Shown here: in pieces, positions 1-5,210 of the stretch
Layout: each line of letters begins with the position of its first letter
Position numbering within the stretch: position 1 is the stretch's first letter
Source: an uncultured Oscillospiraceae bacterium
GTDB lineage: Bacteria > Bacillota > Clostridia > Oscillospirales > Oscillospiraceae
Assembly: GCA_905236265.1 (NCBI GenBank)
Contig: CAJOOV010000225.1
Span: forward strand, 1-5,210
Length of the DNA stretch: 5,210 nucleotides
Direction of reading: 5' to 3'
Notes under the pieces: model-generated
What the model saw: the letters and a program-made list of their open reading frames with translations, nothing else
Databases searched by the model: none
Told to the model about the DNA's origin: nothing
Program-made: the position numbers and the translations under genes

Positions 1-3000
1 CGCACCACGTTGCTCTCGTCCAGCGCCGCCTCGATCTCGTCCATCACCACAAAGGGGGCGGGGCGCACCTTGAGGAAGGCAAAATACAGGGCGATGGCCA
101 CAAACGCCTTCTCTCCGCCGGAGAGCAGGGTCAGCACCTTCAGCGCCTTGCCGGGGGGCTGCACCTTGATTTCAATGTCGCAGCCCAGAATATCCGCCGG
201 ATCCGTCAGCTCCAGCGCCGCCTTGCCCCCGCCGAAGAGCTCGTGGAAGGTGGTGACAAAGCACTCGCTGATGCGCTGGAACTGCCGGGCAAAGATTTTC
301 TCCATCTCCGCCGTGATGCCGTCAATAATCCCCTCCAGCTCTCCCTTGGCCTGCTCCACGTCGTCCCGCTGTCCGGCAAGGTATTCATAGCGCTCGTTCA
401 CCCGCTGGAATTCCTCCACAGCGCCTACGTTTACATTCCCAAGGCCGGAGATCTTCCGTTTCAGCTCGGAGATTCTCCGTGCCGCCCGGCCGGAGGATTC
501 CAGCTCCTGCCGCTGGCTCTGGGCGGCGTCATAGCTCAGCTCATAGTTGTCCCACAGCTTGTCCAGAAGCTGCTTTTCCTCCATGGCGGCGGAGGTCTTG
601 CGCTGCTCCAGAATGGAGCACTCCCGCTCCATGTTCAAAAGCTCCTGATTCTTCTCCCTTGCGTCCTTGTCCGCCTGCGTGCGCTGCGCCTCCAGCGCCA
701 GCTTCTCTGCGGTGAGGCGGTCGATCTGCTCCTGCTGCTCCTGTCTTCTCTGAGCCATGGCGGCAAGAGCGGCCTCCGCCCCGGCAATCTGCTGGTTCAG
801 GGTGCGGTTCTTCCCCTGAAACTCCAAAATCTGCTGCTCTCGGCTGGCCCGGTCGCCGGAGATGTCCCGCTGGACGCTGCGAAGCTGGGCAAGGGCATCC
901 TCTGCGGTGCGCTCCTCCGCCTCAAGGGCGGCCAGCTCGGTGCGAAGCTGGGCAAGCTGGCGGCGCAGCTCCTCCTGCTGCTGGCGCAGCTCGTTTTGTC
1001 CGGCGCTCTTGCCCTCGCTCTCGCTCTGGGTGCTCTGCGCCTTCTTCTCCCATGAGCTGATCTGCTCATGGGCCGTGCGGGTCTGCTCCTCCACCTGACG
1101 GGAGCGCTGCTGCAGGGATTCCAGCTCCTGACGGTAGGACGCCTCCTGCCGCTGCAGGGCATCCAGCAGGATGTCATACTGTCCCGTCTCGCCCCGGAGC
1201 CGCAGCACCAGATCCTCCTGCTGCCGCTGCTGTCCCTGTGCCTGCTCCACGTCGTACTGGGCGGCGGAGGCGCCCCGTCTGGCATCGGAGAGCACCTCCT
1301 TTGCCTTTTCCAGGCTCTCCTTCACGCCCTGCGCCTGCTTGCGCAGGCGTTCCAGCTCTCCCGCACGGGAGAGAATGCCTGCGCTCCTGCTGGCCGAGCC
1401 GCCTGTCATGGCGCCGCCGGGGTTGAGCACCTGCCCGTCCAGCGTCACAATACGGAAGCTATGGCGGTATGTCCTTGCCATGGCAATGGCGTTGTCCATA
1501 TTGTCGCAGATCACCACCCTGCCCAGCAGGTGGGAGAAAATATTCTGATACCTTTCGTCGAAGCGGATGAGCCGGTCGGCAATGCCCACAAAGCCCGGCT
1601 GGCGCTCCATGCCCTGCTCCTTCAGATACCCCGGCCTCACCTCGCTCACCGGGAGGAAGGTGGCACGGCCTGCGTCCCTGCGCTTGAGGTATTCAATGGC
1701 ACGCTTGCCGTCCTCGGCGGACTCCACCACAATGTTTTGCAGCGCCCCGCCAAGGGCAATCTCAATGGCGACGGTGTATTCCTCCGGCACCCGGAGCAGC
1801 TCTGCCACCGTGCCGCAGATGCGGTTGAGCTGTCCCCGCTCTCTGGCCTGCATCACGGACTTGACCGCCTTGGAATAGCCCTCGTACATCTTTTCCATCT
1901 CGGCGATCATGTGGATACGGCTTTGCAGGTTGTTGTCCTCCATGACGATCCGGTTGAGCTGCTCTGTGGCGGCGGTGAGGCGTTTTTGCCGGTTTTCCAG
2001 ACGAAGCCGGTATCCGCTCACCTGATTGGACAGGCTCTTTGCCTTCTCCTGCGCCTCGTCCAGCGCAGCCTGCTTTTCTCCCCGCTCCTGCAGGGCACGC
2101 TCCCGCTGTCTGCCGCTCTCCTCCAGCTGTCCCTTCAAAACCTCGTCCCGCTGCGTCAGCTCCTGCGCCGAGGCGGACAGGGCGGACAGCTTTGCCCGTG
2201 CGTCCGCCGTGCCGGCGCTCTCCTGCTCCTGCCGCCGGTGCAGCCGTTCCAATTCCTGGGTGAGGGCAAGGCTCCGGCTCTCCAATGCCTCCCAGTCCCT
2301 CTGGCGCAGCAGCAGCGCTCCGGAGCGCTCCTTCCGGGTGTCCCGAATCTCACCCAGACGCTCCTCCCGCTGGCGGATCTGTTCCGCCACGGAGTCCGCT
2401 CTGCCCTCCTGCCGGTTCAGCTCCTGTGCCAGCCGGGCGGCGTTCTCCTCGTTATTCTTCACCTGATTGCGCAGGATGGCCAGCTGGGACTCCCGCTCCC
2501 CCGCCTCGTTGTTCAGCGCCGTCAGCTTCGCTCTCAGCTCGTCCCCCTGCACGTCCATCTGCCGCAGTCCTGCGGACAGCTCCTCCGAACGCTGGTAGAA
2601 TTTCTGCTGCGCCGCCGCCGCCTGATCCCGCTGGCGCACGGCCTGTTCATAGTCGCTGTACAGCTTCCGGTTCCCGGAGCGCAGCCTGTCCAGATTATCC
2701 ATCCATACGGAGATTTCCAGCCCCCGCAGCTCGTCCCGGTAGAGCAGAAATTCCTTCGCCTTTTCCGCCTGCTCCCGCAGCGGCTCCACCTGCAGCTCCA
2801 GCTCGGAGATCTTGTCCCCGATGCGCAGCAGGTTGTCCGTGGTCTTGTCCAGCTTCCGCTGGGCATCCTCCTTGCGGTGGCGGTAGCGGGAGATGCCCGC
2901 CGCCTCCTCAAACACCGCCCGGCGCTCCTGTCCCCGGGTGGAGAGAATCTCGTCTATCTTACCCTGTCCGATGATGGAATAGCCCTCTCTGCCCAGACCC

Positions 3001-3392
3001 GTATCCATAAACAGGTCGTTGATGTCCCGCAGGCGGCAGGACTGGCGGTTGATATAGTATTCGCTCTCCCCGGAACGGTAATACCGCCGGGTGACCATGA
3101 CCTCGCTCTCCTCCATGGTGAAGGTCTGGCCGGAGTTGTCCAGAATCAGCGACACCTCCGCATACCCCGTCTGTTTCCGCTTCAGGGTGCCGCCGAAGAT
3201 CACGTCCTCCATCTTGCCGCCCCGCAGCGCCTTGGTGGACTGCTCCCCCATGACCCAGCGGATAGCGTCGGAGATATTGCTCTTGCCGCTGCCGTTGGGG
3301 CCTACAATGGCGGTGATCGCCTCGTTAAAGCTCAAAACCGTCTTATCCGGGAAGGATTTGAAGCCCTGTATTTCCAGTGCCTTTAAGTACAC
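1..3392 (-). CDS. smc: Chromosome segregation/condensation ATPase SMC, C-terminus cut by window edge
   Basis: SMC dimerises and, with ScpA and ScpB, forms the bacterial condensin that organises and separates replicated chromosomes. The 1,130 visible codons read without interruption. In order they show an N-terminus VYLKALEIQGFKSF; Walker A GPNGSGKS at residues 31-38; the RWVMGEQSTKALRG segment soon after; a Q-loop glutamine near residue 143 (IIGQGKIDEIL); and a Gln/Glu/Arg-rich coiled-coil arm to about 500. The hinge follows at about 500-670 (YEGYSKAV at 503, NPGGAMTGG at 657-665), then the returning coiled coil, the ABC signature LLSGGEKA near 1089-1096 and Walker B VVMDE with catalytic E1119 and D-loop ALDES. 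Family members are near 1,190 residues, so only some 50-60 C-terminal residues are missing. The start is GTG at 3390-3392, because the family N-terminus begins there and an upstream ATG is out of frame. A GGGGGA stretch precedes it by 5 nt. The family identification is secure; that the cell uses ScpAB is inferred from the family. Confidence 0.98.
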   Translation of the reverse strand, partial: MYLKALEIQGFKSFPDKTVLSFNEAITAIVGPNGSGKSNISDAIRWVMGEQSTKALRGGKMEDVIFGGTLKRKQTGYAEVSLILDNSGQTFTMEESEVMVTRRYYRSGESEYYINRQSCRLRDINDLFMDTGLGREGYSIIGQGKIDEILSTRGQERRAVFEEAAGISRYRHRKEDAQRKLDKTTDNLLRIGDKISELELQVEPLREQAEKAKEFLLYRDELRGLEISVWMDNLDRLRSGNRKLYSDYEQAVRQRDQAAAAQQKFYQRSEELSAGLRQMDVQGDELRAKLTALNNEAGERESQLAILRNQVKNNEENAARLAQELNRQEGRADSVAEQIRQREERLGEIRDTRKERSGALLLRQRDWEALESRSLALTQELERLHRRQEQESAGTADARAKLSALSASAQELTQRDEVLKGQLEESGRQRERALQERGEKQAALDEAQEKAKSLSNQVSGYRLRLENRQKRLTAATEQLNRIVMEDNNLQSRIHMIAEMEKMYEGYSKAVKSVMQARERGQLNRICGTVAELLRVPEEYTVAIEIALGGALQNIVVESAEDGKRAIEYLKRRDAGRATFLPVSEVRPGYLKEQGMERQPGFVGIADRLIRFDERYQNIFSHLLGRVVICDNMDNAIAMARTYRHSFRIVTLDGQVLNPGGAMTGGSASRSAGILSRAGELERLRKQAQGVKESLEKAKEVLSDARRGASAAQYDVEQAQGQQRQQEDLVLRLRGETGQYDILLDALQRQEASYRQELESLQQRSRQVEEQTRTAHEQISSWEKKAQSTQSESEGKSAGQNELRQQQEELRRQLAQLRTELAALEAEERTAEDALAQLRSVQRDISGDRASREQQILEFQGKNRTLNQQIAGAEAALAAMAQRRQEQQEQIDRLTAEKLALEAQRTQADKDAREKNQELLNMERECSILEQRKTSAAMEEKQLLDKLWDNYELSYDAAQSQRQELESSGRAARRISELKRKISGLGNVNVGAVEEFQRVNERYEYLAGQRDDVEQAKGELEGIIDGITAEMEKIFARQFQRISECFVTTFHELFGGGKAALELTDPADILGCDIEIKVQPPGKALKVLTLLSGGEKAFVAIALYFAFLKVRPAPFVVMDEIEAALDESNVV

Positions 3393-3397
3393 GCTGT

Positions 3398-3403
3398 TCC
3401 CCC
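3398..3403 (-). promoter_or_regulatory. Probable ribosome binding site of smc
   Basis: On the minus strand a GGGGGA run lies 5 nt before the GTG codon at 3390-3392. It is a G-rich but imperfect Shine-Dalgarno. It supports the GTG start over the ATG at 3415-3417, which reads in another frame. Confidence 0.55.
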
Positions 3404-3430
3404 GTTTCGTTTTCCATACAATAACGGTTC

Positions 3431-3459
3431 ATTATAGCAGTAAACAGCCGGGTTTGCAA
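3431..3459 (-). promoter_or_regulatory. Promoter of smc (extended -10)
   Basis: Read on the minus strand, TTGCAA (3454-3459, 4 of 6 matches to the -35 consensus) is followed by a 17-bp spacer and a perfect TATAAT -10 (3431-3436). TG sits one base upstream of the -10, giving the extended TGnTATAAT form. Transcription would begin near 3424, leaving a leader of about 30 nt before the GTG. This suggests smc can be transcribed on its own here. The elements are seen directly; activity is inferred. Confidence 0.75.
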
Positions 3460-3467
3460 TCCCAAAT

Positions 3468-3484
3468 GCCCCGGAGAAGGGGGC
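3468..3484. repeat. Small inverted repeat between the two divergent promoters
   Basis: GCCCC (3468-3472) and GGGGC (3480-3484) form 5-bp arms around a 7-nt loop. The repeat lies in the 30-bp gap between the smc -35 box and the rightward -35 box. It could be an operator or may be chance in GC-rich DNA. There is no T-run, so it does not look like a terminator. Confidence 0.2.
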
Positions 3485-3489
3485 GGCAA

Positions 3490-3518
3490 TTGACAGGGTT
3501 CGACGGCGCTGGTATACT
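3490..3518 (+). promoter_or_regulatory. Near-consensus promoter of the SIR2-TPR gene
   Basis: A perfect -35 TTGACA (3490-3495) is separated by exactly 17 bp from TATACT (3513-3518, 5 of 6 matches to the -10 consensus). Transcription would start near 3525, giving a leader of roughly 29 nt to the ATG at 3554. The match is good enough to predict substantial constitutive expression by the main vegetative sigma factor, unless a repressor binds. Confidence 0.85.
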
Positions 3519-3540
3519 GTGGGAAAAGGAAAAAGAGCAG

Positions 3541-3546
3541 AGGAGG
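3541..3546 (+). promoter_or_regulatory. Strong Shine-Dalgarno of the SIR2-TPR gene
   Basis: AGGAGG lies 7 nt before the ATG at 3554. It is a textbook ribosome binding site and fixes the start of the rightward gene. Confidence 0.9.
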
Positions 3547-3553
3547 CCGCAGT

Positions 3554-5210
3554 ATGTCCAGAGAGAACTTCCCCCAGTCACGGATTTTGGAGGCAAGTGA
3601 ACTGGTAGAGCAGATGAGAATTGCCAACAGGCGGGGAGAGCGCTTCTGCTTCATTCTCGGCTCCGGTTCCTCTGTGGAGTCCGGTATGCCTGTGGGCGGC
3701 GTGCTGGAAATGCGGTGGATGAACTGCATCATGGGGGTGGAGGACAAATCTGACCCATCCCCCCGGAAGAAGCCCTCCCTGATGCGGAAAAAGGCAGAAA
3801 AACTGAAAGCCGACAACCTGATGGAGTATTCCTTTGACAAGCTGGAACAGGTATGGAAGCAAGCGCAGGAAAAGGGCTGGCGCACCCTGCCCAGCGAATA
3901 CTATTTCGACCTTTATAACCTGCGCTTTCACCCGGACAGTGCCAACGGCTACGAGTATATGGAGCGGCTCATGGAAAAGCTCTCCCCCAGCATCGGCTAC
4001 CGGGTGCTGGCAAAGCTGCTGGAGGAGAACAACTATCGGAACAATCTGGTTATCACCACCAACTTTGACACCCTGCTGGAGGATGCCCTTTTCCTCTACG
4101 GGGAGAAGCGGGCGCTGTCCATGGGGCATGAGGCGCTGGCGGAGTTTTTCTCCCCCAATCTCCGCCGCTCTGTGCTTGTCAAGGTACACCGGGACAGGCT
4201 GTTCCACCCCTTCAACACCCCGGAGGAGACCAACCATCTCAGCCCGGAGTGGGAGGAGGTGCTGCACACGGCGTTGGGCAGCTATACCCCTGTTGTGATT
4301 GGCTACGGCGGCGGGGACAGGAGCCTGATGTCCTTTTTGGAGAAGCACCTGAAAAAGTTCTACTGGTGCTGGCGTCCCGCCGACGGCTGGGTCGAGCCAA
4401 GGGTGGAGCAGCTTTTGCGGGATAAGGAGGGCGGCTTTCTGGTGAGCATCGGCGGCTTTGATGCCCTGATGCTGGAGCTGGGCGGCCAGCGCTTCCCGGA
4501 TGAGGTGACCCCCACGGCAACGGTGAAGCTGCTGGGGGAGCGCTGTGAGAAGTGGACAGAGAACTATCAAAAGAAGTATGACGAAGTAAACAAGAACCCG
4601 GATACAAAAGATGCCGCCGCTACCATTGAGAAGATGGAAAAGGAAGAGGCGGAAAAGCGTACCAAAGCAGGCAAGCGGGATAAGTGGGACTACATCCGTG
4701 AGGCAAATGAAGCGTCTGAATCTGGCAACCGCAGAAGGGCGATTGAGATACTGGATGAACTCATTAAACAGAAGCCGGAGTTTGCCGAAGCCTACATCAG
4801 CCGGGGTGTTGCGAAGTACGATATGGGCGAATACCAAAAGGCCATTGACGACTACAACGAAGCCCTCCGCCTGAAGCCGGATTATGCACTTGCCTACAAC
4901 AACCGGGGCAACGCACGGAAGAAACTGGGCGAACGCCAAGAGGTCATTGACGACTACAACGAAGCCATCCGCCTGAACCCGGATTTTGCCGATGCCTACT
5001 ACAACCGGGGCAACGCATGGGACGATCTGGGTGAATACCAAAAGGCCATTGACGACTACAACGAAGCCCTGCGCCTGAACCCGGATTATGTAGAAGCCTA
5101 CAACAACCGGGGCAACGCATGGGACGATCTGGGTGAATATCAAAAGGCCATTGATGACTACAACGAAGCCATCCGCCTGAACCCGGATTATGCCTATGCC
5201 TACAACAACC
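3554..5210 (+). CDS. SIR2-like domain protein with C-terminal TPR array, 3' end beyond window; probable NAD-consuming defence effector
   Basis: 552 codons are visible and the frame is still open at the window edge. Residues about 10-310 form a SIR2-like (SIR2_2 type) Rossmann domain. It has the nucleotide-binding loop FILGSGSSVESGMP at 33-46, ITTNFDTLLEDAL at 167-179 with the expected catalytic Asn170, a candidate catalytic His212 in KVHRD, VVIGYGGGD at 247-255, and a closing YWCWRP (270-275) and GGFDALMLELG (300-310) typical of defence-associated SIR2 proteins. The only cysteines in the first 376 residues are C32, C58, C272 and C331, so the CxxC zinc site of classical sirtuin deacylases is missing. 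A Lys/Glu-rich linker (about 330-376) leads to TPR units from residue 377. There is no signal peptide or membrane segment, so the protein is probably cytosolic. Family knowledge: related SIR2 domains in Dsr, Thoeris ThsA and SIR2-Argonaute systems hydrolyse NAD+ when phage is sensed. The inference is that the TPR array senses or scaffolds and the SIR2 domain kills. No NTPase (STAND) domain lies between them. The gene has its own promoter and diverges from smc. Domain calls are confident; the defence role is moderate. Confidence 0.88.
   Translation, partial: MSRENFPQSRILEASELVEQMRIANRRGERFCFILGSGSSVESGMPVGGVLEMRWMNCIMGVEDKSDPSPRKKPSLMRKKAEKLKADNLMEYSFDKLEQVWKQAQEKGWRTLPSEYYFDLYNLRFHPDSANGYEYMERLMEKLSPSIGYRVLAKLLEENNYRNNLVITTNFDTLLEDALFLYGEKRALSMGHEALAEFFSPNLRRSVLVKVHRDRLFHPFNTPEETNHLSPEWEEVLHTALGSYTPVVIGYGGGDRSLMSFLEKHLKKFYWCWRPADGWVEPRVEQLLRDKEGGFLVSIGGFDALMLELGGQRFPDEVTPTATVKLLGERCEKWTENYQKKYDEVNKNPDTKDAAATIEKMEKEEAEKRTKAGKRDKWDYIREANEASESGNRRRAIEILDELIKQKPEFAEAYISRGVAKYDMGEYQKAIDDYNEALRLKPDYALAYNNRGNARKKLGERQEVIDDYNEAIRLNPDFADAYYNRGNAWDDLGEYQKAIDDYNEALRLNPDYVEAYNNRGNAWDDLGEYQKAIDDYNEAIRLNPDYAYAYNN
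4682..5210 (+). repeat. In-frame 102-bp tandem repeats encoding TPR motifs
   Basis: The 34-codon units start at 4682 (divergent first unit), 4784, 4886, 4988, 5090 and 5192 (cut by the window edge). The marker GCCTAC recurs at 4790, 4892, 4994, 5096 and 5198, exactly 102 bp apart. The protein unit carries the TPR consensus: Y4, G8, Y/W or similar at 11, A20 (valine in unit 3), Y24, A27, P32. Units at 4988 and 5090 differ at only 8 of 102 bases by my count. The unit at 4886 is less regular (ARKKLGERQEVIDD). Each unit should form a helix-turn-helix, and the array a superhelical protein-binding surface. Confidence 0.95.

Noticed and set aside
243..1055. 270-codon leucine-rich plus-strand frame that could look like a membrane protein
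   Set aside because: The leucine runs are the antisense of CAG/GAG/AAG codons of the SMC coiled coil. No independent start signals were seen.
1068..3386. 772-codon open frame on the plus strand
   Set aside because: It is antisense to smc, a Leu/His/Gln-rich shadow produced by GC-rich codons of the coiled coil. The smc reading has the full set of ABC ATPase and hinge motifs.
3415..3417. ATG upstream of smc as an alternative start
   Set aside because: It is 25 nt from the GTG and therefore out of frame with the SMC protein. The family N-terminus starts exactly at the GTG.
3343..3885. 180-codon minus-strand frame crossing the intergenic region
   Set aside because: It runs antisense over the start of the SIR2-TPR gene and then overlaps the smc start in another frame. 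It covers both promoters and shows no known domain.
3578..5143. 521-codon open frame on the minus strand
   Set aside because: It is antisense to the SIR2-TPR gene. Its apparent repeats (FTQIVPCVAPVVVG) are the reverse reading of the TPR units, and it has no recognisable domain. The plus-strand frame has clear motifs, a promoter and a ribosome binding site.
4784..5210. Regular direct repeats as a CRISPR or other non-coding array
   Set aside because: The period is 102 bp without separate spacers, the repeats keep the reading frame, and they encode canonical 34-residue TPR motifs.

Overview
The window is high-GC bacterial chromosomal DNA holding two divergent, incomplete genes separated by a short promoter region. 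The smc protein resembles those of gut Clostridia of the Oscillospiraceae type. That placement rests on the GC-rich codon use and on the form of the ABC signature and Walker B segments (GGEKAFVAIALYFA, MDEIEAALDES). It is recalled family knowledge, not a database result.

Positions 1-3392, minus strand: smc, the chromosome condensation and segregation ATPase. The N-terminal ATPase half, both coiled-coil arms, the hinge, the ABC signature and Walker B are all present. Only about the last 50-60 residues lie beyond the left edge. The gene starts with GTG.

Positions 3393-3553: a 161-bp divergent intergenic region. It carries an extended -10 promoter firing left into smc. It also carries a near-consensus sigma-A type promoter (TTGACA, 17 bp, TATACT) firing right, followed by a strong Shine-Dalgarno. 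The two -35 boxes are only 30 bp apart, with a small inverted repeat between them.

Positions 3554-5210, plus strand: a SIR2-like domain joined through a charged linker to a C-terminal TPR array that runs off the right edge. The catalytic Asn and His positions of the SIR2 fold are kept and the zinc-binding cysteines are absent. This matches the SIR2-like NAD-consuming effectors found in anti-phage and abortive-infection systems, not housekeeping sirtuin deacylases. The TPR units are exactly 102 bp (34 codons) and the last two complete ones are about 92% identical in DNA, which points to recent tandem duplication.

The genes have no evident shared function. The likely picture is a core chromosome gene (smc) next to an accessory, probably defensive gene that may have been inserted upstream of it. 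The best candidate for something new is the SIR2-TPR protein: a possible single-gene NADase effector whose repeat sensor is still expanding. The many other long open frames are antisense shadows of these two genes.
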